Below, one piece after another: positions 1 to 8,914 of a DNA stretch of 64,000 bases. The notes beneath the pieces are model-generated. The model did not search any database, had not been told where the DNA came from, and saw only the letters and a program-made list of their open reading frames with translations. Each line of letters opens with the position of its first letter. The stretch's first letter is position 1. Source of the DNA: Micromonospora sp. WMMD1102 (GTDB lineage Bacteria > Actinomycetota > Actinomycetes > Mycobacteriales > Micromonosporaceae); contig NZ_JARUBN010000001.1 of assembly GCF_029626265.1 (NCBI RefSeq), positions 4,216,001 through 4,280,000 of the forward strand, read 5' to 3'. The position numbers were made by a program, and so were the translations under genes.

Positions 1-1690
1 CGAGGCAATCGGCGAGCAGCTCGACACGGACCTGGTCCGGGCCGAGCTGATCGCGGTCCCGGTGACCCTGCTCCTGCTGCTGCTCGTCTTCGGCGGGATC
101 GTGGCGGCGTCCCTGCCGCTGGCCGTCGCGGTGGTCGCGGTGCTCGGCGCGGTCCTGGCCCTGTCCGGCATCGCGCGGCTCACCGAGGTGTCGGTCTATT
201 CGATCAACCTGATGACCGGGCTCGGCTTCGGGCTGGCGATCGACTACTCGCTCTTCATCCTGAGCCGGTTCCGCGAGGAGTCGGCCGCGGGCCGGCCGAC
301 CGGCGAGGCGGTGGTGCGGACCGTGCAGACGGCCGGCCGTACGGTGGCGTTCTCGGCGCTCACCGTGGCCGTCTCCCTCTCCGCCCTGCTGGTCTTCCCG
401 CTGTCCTTCCTGCGGTCGTTCGCCTACGCCGGGATCGCGGTGGTGCTCTGCGCCGCGGCGGGCGCCCTGCTGACCCTGCCCGCCCTGCTGGCGGTCCTCG
501 GGCCGAGGGTGGGTGCGGGCTCGCCGCGCTGCCGCCGCCGTACCGGCCGGTGGACGGTCTCCGGCCGGTCGGCGGGACGCGGCCCGACGGCGGTTCCCGA
601 CCCGACCGCGGTTCCCGGCCCGACGGCGGAATCGGCGTTCTGGCACCGGCTCGCCAGTGCGGTGATGCGCCGGCCGTTGCCGGTGGCGACCGGGGTGGTG
701 CTCTTCCTGCTGCTGCTCGGTGTCCCGTTCCTCCGCGTCGACCCGGGTCTGCCGTCGCACCAGGCACTGCCGGCGTCCAGCGAGGCCCGGCAGGTCGTCG
801 AGGCGATCGAGACCGGGTTCGCCGGCAACCGGACCGAGGAGTTCGGTATCGCCCTGCCCGGCGTCGACGCGGGCGGCGCGGACGCCGGGGCCGTGGCCGC
901 CTTCGCCGGTCAGGTCGGCGCGGTCCACGGGGTCACCGAGGTGACGACGCACGCGGTGCCGGCCGGTGCCTGGCTGAGCGTGGTCCCCTCGGTCGTGCCG
1001 CGCTCCGCCGAGGGCGAGCGGCTGGTCGAGGAGATCCGGGCGCTGGACCCGCCCTTCGACTTCCGGGTCGGCGGCGACGCCGCGGAACTCGTGGACGCCA
1101 AGGCCGCGATCGGCGACCGGCTCCCGCTGGCGTTGGCGCTCATCGCGACCACCACCGCGATCCTGCTCTTCGCCGTGTTCGGCAGCATCCTCGTCCCGGT
1201 CAAGGCCGTACTGCTGAACCTGCTCTCCCTGACGGCGACCTTCGGCGCGATGGTGTGGATCTTCCAGGACGGGCATCTCTCCGGGATCCTCGGCTTCACC
1301 GCCACCGGTCAGCTCGACGTGTCGATGCCGATCCTGATGTTCTGCGTCGCCTTCGGCCTGTCGATGGACTACGAGGTCTTCCTGCTCGCCCGGATCAAGG
1401 AGGAGTACGACCGCTCCGGCGACAACGCGCGGGCGATCGCCGCCGGGCTGGCCACGACGGGTCCGCTGATCACGTCCGCCGCCGTACTGCTGGCGGTCTC
1501 GTTCGCCGCCTTCGTGGTCAGCGGCATGAGCTTCCTGAAACTGATGGGGGTCGGGCTGACCCTGGCGATCCTGGTGGACGCCACCGTCGTCCGGGGGCTG
1601 CTGGTGCCGGCGGTCATGCGGCTCGCCGGCCGGGCCAACTGGTGGGCACCCGCGCCGCTCAGGCGCCTCCACCGGAGTTGGCACCCGTAG
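1..1690 (+). CDS. MMPL-family RND transporter, 5' end outside the window
   Basis: The frame is open from base 2 and stops with TAG at 1690, so 562 residues of a larger protein are visible (family members usually have 700 or more). Both halves of the pump carry the family signature in a membrane helix: LAIDYSLFILSRFREE near visible residue 80 and LSMDYEVFLLARIKEE near residue 460; the Asp is the expected proton-relay residue. Clusters of hydrophobic helices flank a periplasmic-type loop at about 220-370. A low-complexity linker with repeated PTAVP units sits at about 195-215. MMPL proteins export lipids or small hydrophobic molecules by proton motive force; the substrate here cannot be told. 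The missing N-terminus is due only to the window edge. Confidence 0.9.
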   Translation, partial: EAIGEQLDTDLVRAELIAVPVTLLLLLLVFGGIVAASLPLAVAVVAVLGAVLALSGIARLTEVSVYSINLMTGLGFGLAIDYSLFILSRFREESAAGRPTGEAVVRTVQTAGRTVAFSALTVAVSLSALLVFPLSFLRSFAYAGIAVVLCAAAGALLTLPALLAVLGPRVGAGSPRCRRRTGRWTVSGRSAGRGPTAVPDPTAVPGPTAESAFWHRLASAVMRRPLPVATGVVLFLLLLGVPFLRVDPGLPSHQALPASSEARQVVEAIETGFAGNRTEEFGIALPGVDAGGADAGAVAAFAGQVGAVHGVTEVTTHAVPAGAWLSVVPSVVPRSAEGERLVEEIRALDPPFDFRVGGDAAELVDAKAAIGDRLPLALALIATTTAILLFAVFGSILVPVKAVLLNLLSLTATFGAMVWIFQDGHLSGILGFTATGQLDVSMPILMFCVAFGLSMDYEVFLLARIKEEYDRSGDNARAIAAGLATTGPLITSAAVLLAVSFAAFVVSGMSFLKLMGVGLTLAILVDATVVRGLLVPAVMRLAGRANWWAPAPLRRLHRSWHP

Positions 1691-3046
1691 AGCCGACCGG
1701 CTCCGCCCCGTCGGCCGGCCCGTGCTGTCCGCCGACAGGTCCTGCTGTCCCTCGGCAGGCTCGTCCCGCCCGTCGGCAGGTCCCTCCCGCCCGTCGGCAG
1801 GGACCTGCCGCCCGTCGGTGGGTTCGTGCCCGGGGGCGGTGGCCGGCGGGCGGGTGGCGGGCACCAGCAGCAGCGCGGGCAGCAGCACCAGCGGGACGAC
1901 CAGCAGCGCCCGGAGGCTGCCGACCCGGTCGCCGAGCAGCCCGACCAGGGGTGGCCCGGCAAGGAAGGCGGTGTAGCCGATCGCCGCCACCACGCTGACC
2001 CGGGCAGCCGCCCGGTGCTCCTCGTCGGCCGCCGCACTCATCCCCATCGGAAAGCCGAGCGAGGTGCCGAGTCCCCACAGCAGCACCCCGGCCATCGCCA
2101 GCGGCCACGGGTCGGCCAGTACCGCCGCCGTGGCGCCGATCGCGGCCAGCGCGGTGCTGCAGAGGAGCACGGGGACCCGACCCCAGCGGTCCAGGGCAAC
2201 CGTCCCGACGGTGCGGCCGAGGGTCATCGCGGCGACGAAGACGCCGAAGGCCAGCGCGCCGACCGTCTCGGAGACCCGGTGGCCGTCGACGAAGGCCAGC
2301 GCCAGCCAGTCGTTGGCGGTCCCCTCGGTGAAGGCCATCACCAGCAGCAGGAGGCCGATCAGCAGGGTTCGCGGCTCACGCCAGGCGGCCAGCAGGCCGG
2401 CACCGCGGGTCCGGGCGGTCGTCGGGCCGGCCGGGCTCGACGGGTCCGGCAGGAACCAGCGGACGGCGGACAGCGTACCGGCGAGCATCACGGCGGCGGC
2501 CAGCCCGAGGTGCAATCCGATCGGTACGCCGAGCCGGGCGGTGCCGGCGCCGACCGCCGCCCCGGCCACGGTGCCGAGGCTCCACGCCGCGTGGAACCGC
2601 GGCATCACGGTGCGGCCGAGTCGCCGTTCGACCGCCGCCGCCTCCACGTTCATCGCGACCTCGCAGGTGCCGGAGCCGTACCCGAGGGCGAACAGCCCGA
2701 CCGCGACCAGCGGTACGGTCTGCCAGCTTCCGGTGGCGACGCCGGCCAGTACCAGGCCGGACGCGGCCAGCGCGGTCGCGGCGCCCACCGCGCGAGCGGC
2801 GCCCATCCGGTGCGCCAGTATCCCGGCGGTCGGCAACGCCAGCAGGGCACCGGTGGAGGCGGCCAAAAGCAGCAGGCCCAGCCGTCCCGGGGTCAGCCCG
2901 AGGGCGTCCCGGGCGGCCGGCAGGCGGGCGAACCAGGATGCCAGGGCCAGCCCGTTGAGCCCGAAGACGACGGCGACAGCGGTCCGGGCGGTAAGGACCC
3001 GTCGCGGTGCGACCGGTGGCCGGATCGTACCGGTGGACGCCTTCAC
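1659..3046 (-). CDS. MFS transporter (YbjJ-like), 3' end uncertain
   Basis: GTG at 3046 follows a GGAGG ribosome site. The frame encodes a 12-helix major facilitator with strong similarity in style to the YbjJ group: FGLNGLALASWFARLP at the N-terminus, GYGSGTCEVAMNVEA near residue 115, and FTEGTANDWLALAFVDG near residue 235. After the last helix (LLVVPLVLLPALLLVPA) comes a tail of PADGRE-type repeats encoded by short tandem repeats at about 1745-1815. In this frame there is no stop: it stays open through at least base 300 of the convergent MMPL gene. One base of slippage in the repeat tract would bring in a natural end (NSGGGA, then TGA at 1659), so that coordinate is given. Function is inferred as efflux. 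A LacI gene is divergent with an operator between them. Confidence 0.7.
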
Positions 3047-3138
3047 CTGCTGCCTCCGCTTCCTCGACCACCCGCCTCGGGCGGGCCACTGGTGGGCCGC
3101 TCCGCCGCTCCTCGTGCCGGGTTCCTTGATCGCACCCC

Positions 3139-3152
3139 TGGGAGCGCTCTCG
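3139..3152. promoter_or_regulatory. CebR-like LacI-family operator
   Basis: TGGGAGCGCTCTCG lies between the divergent MFS and LacI genes. It differs at two positions from TGGGAGCGCTCCCA, the known operator of the cellobiose regulator CebR in Streptomyces. The central GAGCGCTC is a perfect palindrome with the CpG centre typical of LacI-family sites. Its position suggests that the adjacent LacI protein controls itself, the MFS gene, or both. Confidence 0.6.
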
Positions 3153-3313
3153 ACGCAACCCGATTCGAGCTGTCCGGGATATCCGCCCTCCGGGGTCGGT
3201 TACCGGCTCGCCGACGGTTGCCTCGCGGGTGCATGATTTGCCCATGCGTCAGCCCGGTCGTTACATCGCGGCAGCAGCAGCCCGCCCCCGCCAGGTCGAG
3301 CCGGGGTGCCGGC

Positions 3314-4303
3314 GTGCCTAGCCGGGCGCCACGCCGGGCCACCCTGGAGGACGTGGCCCGGATGGCCGGAGTCTCCCGCTCCACCGCCTCCCGGGTCATC
3401 GCCGGCTACGGCGCCGCCTCCCCGATCGCCCGGGACCGGGTGGTGGCCGCCGCCACGCAGCTCGGCTACGCGCCTGATTCGGCGGCCCGGGCCCTGGCCA
3501 CCGGTGCCGGGGTACGGCTGGTGGTGGCCGTCGTCGGTGCCGCGCCCACCGTGCTGCACGACCCGTACGTCGACCGGGTGGTGCGGGCCGCGGCCGAGGT
3601 CTGCGCACGCCGGGCGATCGGCGTCTCCCTGGAGTGGCTGCCGCTGCACGCGCCCGGCCGGCTGCGGCAGTTGGCGGAGGACCGGGGCGTCCGGGGCGTA
3701 CTGCTGGTCAACACCACCGAACTGATCCTGGCGGCGGTGCCGGCCGCGCTGGAGGGTCGGACGGTGTCGATCGGGATCGGCTCCGGGACCGTACCGTCGT
3801 TCGACGTCGACAACGGTGGCGCGGCCCGTGGCATCGTCGGGCACCTGGTCAGCTCCGGACGGCGCCGGATCGCGATGATCAGCGGCCCGGACTGGATGCC
3901 CTGCACCCGGCGGCCGGTCATCGCCTACCGGGAGGTGTTGCGGGCGGCGGGGCTGGCGGTCCGGTCGGTGCCGGGCGACTTCACGGCGGGCGGCGGCGAG
4001 GCCGCGACGCTGCGGATCCTGGAGCGGTGGCCGGACACCGACGCGATCTTCGCCAACAGCGACGCGATGGCGCTCGGGGCGTTGGCGGCGCTGCGGCGGC
4101 GCGGGGTCGACGTGCCGGGCGACATCGCCGTGGCCGGCTTCGACGACGTGCCGTTCGCCGCGCTGAGCGCGCCGGCACTTACCACCGCGAGCCATCCGGT
4201 CGAGCAGATCGCCACGTCGGCCGCGCGGGCGGTACTCGACCGGGCCTGGGTGCCGCCGGCCACCGCGTACCCGTCCGAGCTGATCCTCCGCGAGAGCGCC
4301 TGA
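3314..4303 (+). CDS. LacI-family transcriptional regulator
   Basis: 329 residues, the usual LacI length. The N-terminal helix-turn-helix is at about residues 10-35 (TLEDVARMAGVSRSTASRV) followed by the hinge; the periplasmic-binding-protein-like sensor fills the rest, with the typical end AVAGFDDVPFAALSAPALTT near residue 280. The GTG at 3314 is chosen because it places the HTH at the normal distance from the N-terminus; an in-frame ATG at 3233 would add 27 atypical residues. Divergent from the MFS transporter; a CebR-like operator lies in the gap. The effector is probably a sugar, by family; which one cannot be read from the sequence. Confidence 0.9.
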   Translation: MPSRAPRRATLEDVARMAGVSRSTASRVIAGYGAASPIARDRVVAAATQLGYAPDSAARALATGAGVRLVVAVVGAAPTVLHDPYVDRVVRAAAEVCARRAIGVSLEWLPLHAPGRLRQLAEDRGVRGVLLVNTTELILAAVPAALEGRTVSIGIGSGTVPSFDVDNGGAARGIVGHLVSSGRRRIAMISGPDWMPCTRRPVIAYREVLRAAGLAVRSVPGDFTAGGGEAATLRILERWPDTDAIFANSDAMALGALAALRRRGVDVPGDIAVAGFDDVPFAALSAPALTTASHPVEQIATSAARAVLDRAWVPPATAYPSELILRESA

Positions 4304-4365
4304 GCTGGTCCCCTGCCCGCCTCCGACCGGGTGGTCCGCCGTTCCGGCATCGGTATCGGCATCCA

Positions 4366-4412
4366 GTTTCAACTTGCACACATTGCTATGTACGCATATG
4401 TTGTCGGTACTG
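4366..4412 (+). promoter_or_regulatory. AT-rich promoter island upstream of the CDF exporter
   Basis: This stretch is strikingly AT-rich for the region and contains TATGTACGCATA, whose arms TATG/CATA form an inverted repeat, about 30 bases before the exporter start. It is a plausible promoter and possibly the site of a metal-sensing repressor, although no metalloregulator gene is nearby. Confidence 0.35.
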
Positions 4413-4437
4413 GTGTCGGCGGCGGGAGGCTGGAGAC

Positions 4438-5352
4438 ATGGGCGCAGGCCACGATCACGGCGGCCAGGCGATGCGGGCCGGCGAACGCCACCGCAGGCCG
4501 CTCTGGGCGGCGGTGGCCGTTCTCGGCGCCGCCCTGCTGCTGGAGGCGGCGGCGGCGTGGTGGACCGGCTCGCTCGCGCTGCTCTCCGACGCCGGGCACA
4601 TGTTCACCGACGTGCTCGGCATCGGCCTGGCGTTGGCCGCGATCACCGCCGCCAGCCGGGCCGCCCGGCACGCCCAGCGCACCTTCGGGCTCTACCGGCT
4701 GGAGGTGCTGGCCGCGCTCGCCAACGCCGTACTGCTGTTCGCGGTGGCGGTCTTCGTGCTCATCGAGGCGGTACGCCGGTTCGACGACCCGCCGGAGGTG
4801 CTGGCCGGGCCGATGCTGGCGGTCGCGATCGTCGGTCTCGTCGCCAACGTCGTGGCGTTCCTGCTGCTGCGCGCCGGTGCCAAGGAGAGCCTCAACGTCC
4901 GGGGCGCCTATCTGGAGGTGCTCGGTGACCTGCTCGGCTCGGTCGGGGTGATCGTCGCCGCCGTCGTGATCGCCACCACCGGCTGGCGCTACGCCGACCT
5001 GGTCGTCGCGGTCGCCGTCGGCCTCTTCATCCTGCCCCGCACCTGGCAACTGGCCCGGGCCGCGGTGCGGGTACTCGTGCAGGCCGCGCCGGCGCACATC
5101 GACGTCGCAGCCGTGGAAACCAGCCTGACCGGGGTGCCGGGGGTGGTCGACGTGCACGACCTGCACGTCTGGACCCTGACCTCCGGGATGGACGTCGCCT
5201 CGGCGCACCTGCTGCTCGCCCCGGGCGCGGACGTCGCCCCGGTACTGGCCGCCGCACGGGCCCGGCTGCACGACGGATTCGGGATCGACCACTGCACCCT
5301 GCAGATCGAGCCGCCGACCGCCGAGAAGGTCTGCCAGGACGCCGAGTGGTGA
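4438..5352 (+). CDS. Cation diffusion facilitator (Zn/Co/Cd exporter)
   Basis: 304 residues. The short His-containing N-terminus (GAGHDHGG) is followed by six predicted membrane helices; the metal-binding motif SDAGHMFTD is in helix 2 (about residues 50-58) and GDLLGSVGV in helix 5 (about 165). The cytosolic C-terminal domain begins near 205 and carries VVDVHDLHVWTLTSG, typical of CzcD/ZitB proteins. The family exchanges divalent cations for protons at the cell membrane. ATG at 4438 follows GGAGA. It is transcribed alone, after the AT-rich island at 4366-4412. Metal specificity is not predictable here; Zn is the commonest. Confidence 0.92.
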   Translation: MGAGHDHGGQAMRAGERHRRPLWAAVAVLGAALLLEAAAAWWTGSLALLSDAGHMFTDVLGIGLALAAITAASRAARHAQRTFGLYRLEVLAALANAVLLFAVAVFVLIEAVRRFDDPPEVLAGPMLAVAIVGLVANVVAFLLLRAGAKESLNVRGAYLEVLGDLLGSVGVIVAAVVIATTGWRYADLVVAVAVGLFILPRTWQLARAAVRVLVQAAPAHIDVAAVETSLTGVPGVVDVHDLHVWTLTSGMDVASAHLLLAPGADVAPVLAAARARLHDGFGIDHCTLQIEPPTAEKVCQDAEW

Positions 5353-5403
5353 CCGCCGCCCCGGCGCGCTGCCGGTGCTCGAGAGCAGTGTGCCGGCCGG
5401 TGC

Positions 5404-6441
5404 TCAGGCGCGGTGTCGCGGCGGCGCGGTGCTCTCCCGGACGACGAGTTCGGTGACCAGGTCGATGCGGCTGGTCGACAGCTCCGCCCCCCGGGCCAGG
5501 TCGATCAGCATCTGCGTGGCGGTGCCGGCCATGTCCCGCAGCGGCTGGTTCACTGTGGTCAGGGCCGGCCCGATCCAGGTGGCCATCGGCAGGTCGTCGT
5601 AGCCGATCACCGAGAGGTCCGCCGGCACGTCCAGGCCGAGCTGCCGGGCGGCCCGCAGCACCCCGATGGCCTGCATGTCGGAGCCGGCGAAGATCGCGGT
5701 GGGCCGGTCCGGCCGGCTCAGCAGCTCCATCCCGTGCTGGTAGCCGGCATGGGTGGAGAACATGCCGTACCGGACCAGCGCGGGGTCGACCGGGATGCCT
5801 GCCTCGTCGTGGGCGAAGCGGAAGCCGGCGGCCCGAGCCCGGCTGCACAGTACGTCCTCGGGGCCGGAGATGCAGGCGACCCGGCGGTGGCCCAGCTCCA
5901 GCAGGTGCCGGGTGGCGAGCAGCCCGCCGTTCCAGTTGTTGGAGCCGACCGTCGGCACCGCGGCCGAGGTCGCGCTGTCGGTGTCGATCACCACCAGTGG
6001 GATCGACCGGCGCTGGAGTTGCTGCCGCTGCGCCTCGGTCAGCTGGCAGAGCACCAGCAGTACGCCGAGCGGCCGCCGCAGCAACACCCGCTCCAGCCAC
6101 TGCTGCGAGGGCCGGTGCCGACCGCCCAGCTGGGAGAAGACGATGTCCAGCTTGGCGGTGCTGGTCACCGCCTCCACGCCCCGGATGATCTCCGTGGCCC
6201 AGCCCGAGTCGAGTTCGTGGAAGACCAGGTCGATCTGCTCCACGGCGGTCGGCTGCCGCTTCACCCGGCGACGGTAGCGGTGCCGTTCGAGGCTGGCCTC
6301 GACCTTGGCCCGGGTTTCCGGTGCGACGTCGGAGCGACCATTGAGGACTTTGGAGACGGTCGTCAGGGAGACCCCGACCTCGTCGGCGATGGTCGCGATC
6401 GTCGCGGCACCGGTACTGACGATCCGCCGGGACCTCGTCAT
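5404..6441 (-). CDS. LacI-family repressor of the xylo-oligosaccharide operon
   Basis: 345 residues. The HTH (ATIATIADEVGVSLTTVSK, residues 12-30) is followed by the hinge VLNGRSDVAPETR and a LacI sensor domain with IFAGSDMQAIGVLRAA and SVIGYDDLPMATWIGPALTT. ATG at 6441 follows GGGAGG. The gene is divergent from the ABC-transporter/GH42/GH67 operon. A palindrome (CCGAAACTTTCGG, 6462-6474) sits 21 bases before its own start and a second copy lies closer to the operon, so autoregulation plus control of the operon is the natural reading. The likely inducer is a glucuronoxylan fragment, inferred from the GH67 gene. Confidence 0.9.
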   Translation of the reverse strand: MTRSRRIVSTGAATIATIADEVGVSLTTVSKVLNGRSDVAPETRAKVEASLERHRYRRRVKRQPTAVEQIDLVFHELDSGWATEIIRGVEAVTSTAKLDIVFSQLGGRHRPSQQWLERVLLRRPLGVLLVLCQLTEAQRQQLQRRSIPLVVIDTDSATSAAVPTVGSNNWNGGLLATRHLLELGHRRVACISGPEDVLCSRARAAGFRFAHDEAGIPVDPALVRYGMFSTHAGYQHGMELLSRPDRPTAIFAGSDMQAIGVLRAARQLGLDVPADLSVIGYDDLPMATWIGPALTTVNQPLRDMAGTATQMLIDLARGAELSTSRIDLVTELVVRESTAPPRHRA

Positions 6442-6461
6442 CGACAGCCTCCCGCAACTAT

Positions 6462-6474
6462 CCGAAACTTTCGG
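6462..6474. promoter_or_regulatory. LacI operator O1, CCGAAACTTTCGG
   Basis: A perfect 6-1-6 inverted repeat centred on C6468. LacI-family regulators of xylan and related glycan genes in actinomycetes are known to use GAAANTTTC palindromes of this kind. It overlaps the likely promoter of the repressor gene. Confidence 0.7.
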
Positions 6475-6652
6475 TGCGAAACCCTAACACCGGGCTGACC
6501 GACCACGGCTCGATCCGGCGGTGACACCTGGCCGACCGTCCGGCCACTTCGGGCACGATACGCGATGGCGTCACGAATCCAGCAGTTCAGACACCCTTGA
6601 CACATCTTCGCCACGGCGCATAGGTTCCCCCGCACAGGTAACGCGGACATTG

Positions 6653-6665
6653 CCGAAAGTTTCGA
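6653..6665. promoter_or_regulatory. LacI operator O2, CCGAAAGTTTCGA
   Basis: The second copy of the palindrome, with one mismatch in the last base, lies 191 bases from O1 and about 250 bases before the first permease start. Two copies in one divergent gap support a real operator and allow looping between them, which is inference. Confidence 0.68.
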
Positions 6666-6686
6666 ATCCCGCCGACCTGACCTGCC

Positions 6687-6707
6687 CACTGTCCCGGGCG
6701 GACAGTG
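6687..6707 (+). promoter_or_regulatory. Perfect inverted repeat in the leader of the sugar operon
   Basis: CACTGTCC, a 5-base loop CGGGC, then GGACAGTG: an 8-bp perfect stem just downstream of O2. It could be an RNA hairpin in the 5' leader or a further protein site. The rest of the 465-base gap (6442-6906) holds no gene I can support. Confidence 0.4.
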
Positions 6708-6906
6708 TCCTGGTCGGCTCGAAGGGGTGACATGTTGAGCCAGTCGCCCGTGGCCGACAGCGCCACGACGCACCGCACCGCACCACCACGACACGATCCG
6801 CGGCTGGCCACCACCGCGCGGGTGCTCCGGGCGCAGCTGCCGTCCCGCACCGGTTCGACATGATGGGCGGCACGCCGCTCCCGTCCGTCAGCACGGAGGT
6901 ACGAGG

Positions 6907-7902
6907 ATGAGTGCACCGACGACCGCCGGCCCGCCGCCCGTGACGGTCGAGTCCGATCCGCCGGGTCCGGTTGCGACCCGCCGCCGTCGCCGCAAGGCCC
7001 GCCGGACGTGGCGGCAGGCGATTCGCCGGGACTGGCAGCTCTATTCCCTGGCACTACTGCCCCTGCTGTTCTTCCTCATCTTCCGCTACCTGCCGATGCT
7101 GGGCAACGTAATTGCGTTCCGGCGCTTCCAGCCCGGCGGCAACATCTTCGGCGAGTACTGGGTCGGCCTGCGCTACGTGAAGATGTTCCTGAGCGACCCG
7201 ACGTTCTGGGAGGTCTTCACCAACACGCTGATCCTGGGCACGCTCACCCTGGTCATCGTCTTCCCGCTGCCGGTGATCCTGGCGCTGCTGCTCAACGAGG
7301 TCCGGACCCGCAAGCTAAAGCGCTTCGTCCAGTCGGTCTCCTACCTGCCGCACTTCCTCTCGATCGTGATCGTGGCCGCGATGGTGATGCAGCTGCTCTC
7401 CACCGACGGCACGGTGAACCAGGTCGTGAAGGCGGCCGGCGAGGACGCCATCCCGTTCCTGCAACGGCCGGAGTGGTTCCGGACCATCTACGTCTCCTCC
7501 GAGGTGTGGCAGACGGTCGGCTGGGGGACCATCCTCTACCTCGCCGCCCTCACCACGATCGACGACAACCTCTACGAGGCGGCCCGGATCGACGGCGCGA
7601 ACCGGTGGCGGCAGACCTGGCACGTGACGCTGCCCGGCATCCGACCCACCATGGTCACGCTGCTGATCCTCAACATCGGCACCTTCATGGCGGTCGGCTT
7701 CGAGAAGATCCTGCTGCTCTACAACCCGTTGACGTACCCGACAGCGGACGTGATCTCCACGTACCTGTTCCGGATGGCGTTCCAGTCCAGCAACTTTAGC
7801 TACGCCGCCGCGATCGGGCTCTTCGAGGCCCTGATCGGGCTGACCCTGATCCTGTCCGCGAACGCGATCTCCCGCCGCACAGTGGGGACGAGCCTGTGGT
7901 GA
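6907..7902 (+). CDS. ABC sugar permease, LplB type
   Basis: 331 residues with an Arg-rich cytosolic N-terminus and six membrane helices. The EAA loop that docks on the ATPase is EAARIDGANRWRQTWHV (about residues 225-241). The GGAGGTACGAGG stretch before ATG is a strong ribosome site. It belongs to the LplB/YtcP/lipoprotein transporter type that in Bacillus and Paenibacillus imports polygalacturonate or aldouronate oligosaccharides. It overlaps the next permease by 7 bases. No ATPase gene is in the operon; such importers commonly share a housekeeping MsmK/MsiK-type ATPase. Confidence 0.93.
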   Translation: MSAPTTAGPPPVTVESDPPGPVATRRRRRKARRTWRQAIRRDWQLYSLALLPLLFFLIFRYLPMLGNVIAFRRFQPGGNIFGEYWVGLRYVKMFLSDPTFWEVFTNTLILGTLTLVIVFPLPVILALLLNEVRTRKLKRFVQSVSYLPHFLSIVIVAAMVMQLLSTDGTVNQVVKAAGEDAIPFLQRPEWFRTIYVSSEVWQTVGWGTILYLAALTTIDDNLYEAARIDGANRWRQTWHVTLPGIRPTMVTLLILNIGTFMAVGFEKILLLYNPLTYPTADVISTYLFRMAFQSSNFSYAAAIGLFEALIGLTLILSANAISRRTVGTSLW

Positions 7903-8861
7903 CCGTCGACTCCAGCACCGCCCACCCCGAGGCCGCCGACCCGGAGCGGGCCACCGAGCGGCTCGGCCGGCCCCGGCGGCGCCGAGGCATCCAGGACACC
8001 CGGGGCTACCGGGTCTTCCGGGTGTTCAACGCCATCGTGCTGACCGGCGTGGTGGTGGTGACGCTCTACCCGTTCCTGAACATCGTGGCCCGGTCGCTCA
8101 GCGACGAGGCGTACATCATCGCCGGCCAGGTGACGATCTGGCCGCGTGGGTTCACCACCGGCACGTACGAGCTGGTGATGAGGGACTCGCTGTTCTGGAC
8201 CAACTACCGGAACACCGTGGTCTACACCGTCGTCGCCACCGCGATCGCGATGGTGCTGACCACCTGCTTCGCGTACGTGCTCTCCAAGCACCACCTCAAG
8301 GGGCGTACCGCGCTGATCGGCATCGCGGTGTTCACCATGTTCTTCAACGGCGGTCTGATCCCCAACTACGTGCTGATCAGCAGCCTCGGCATGACGAACA
8401 CCATCTGGGCGATCGTGCTGCCCAACGCGATAAGCGTGTTCAACCTGCTGGTGATGAAGGCGTTCTTCGAGAGCCTGCCGGTCGACCTGGAGGAGGCCGC
8501 CGCCGTCGACGGGCTGAACACGTACGGGATCCTGCTGCGGATCGTGATACCGCTGTCGAAGGCGGTGATCGCCACGATGGTCCTCTTCTACGCCGTCTCG
8601 TTCTGGAACTCGTGGTTCTCCGCGTTCCTCTACATGGACCGGCAGGACCTGCTCCCGGTCACCGTCTACCTGCGCAACCTGATCGCCGGGGCGGTCGGCT
8701 CCGAGAACGTCGGCGCCGTCACCGAGGCGAACGAGGTACAGGCCGAGGCAACCCTGAAGTCTGTGACCATCGTGCTCACCACCCTGCCCATCCTGCTGGT
8801 CTACCCCTTCGTGCAGCGGTACTTCGTGTCCGGCGTGATGCTCGGTGCGGTGAAGGGATAG
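7896..8861 (+). CDS. ABC sugar permease, YtcP type
   Basis: 321 residues; GTG at 7896 overlaps the end of the previous gene, so translation is coupled. Six membrane helices after a hydrophilic N-terminus of about 40 residues; EAA loop EEAAAVDGLNTYGILLRIV at about 195. The end FVQRYFVSGVMLGAVKG is diagnostic of the YtcP/CUT1 family. Partner of the LplB-type permease. Confidence 0.93.
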   Translation: MVTVDSSTAHPEAADPERATERLGRPRRRRGIQDTRGYRVFRVFNAIVLTGVVVVTLYPFLNIVARSLSDEAYIIAGQVTIWPRGFTTGTYELVMRDSLFWTNYRNTVVYTVVATAIAMVLTTCFAYVLSKHHLKGRTALIGIAVFTMFFNGGLIPNYVLISSLGMTNTIWAIVLPNAISVFNLLVMKAFFESLPVDLEEAAAVDGLNTYGILLRIVIPLSKAVIATMVLFYAVSFWNSWFSAFLYMDRQDLLPVTVYLRNLIAGAVGSENVGAVTEANEVQAEATLKSVTIVLTTLPILLVYPFVQRYFVSGVMLGAVKG

Positions 8862-8914
8862 CCCGGCGGGCGGTGAGCCGTCGAACCCACGAACCACCAG
8901 CGAAAGGAAGCCTG

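Noticed and set aside
1..3046. A giant minus-strand gene of over 1000 codons
   Set aside because: The part beyond the MFS protein is antisense to a clear MMPL gene and has the biased Gln/His/Arg composition of a GC-rich shadow frame.
4366..4412. Classical ArsR/SmtB operator before the CDF gene
   Set aside because: The arms are short, the 12-2-12 layout is not met and no regulator gene is adjacent, so it is listed only as an AT-rich promoter.
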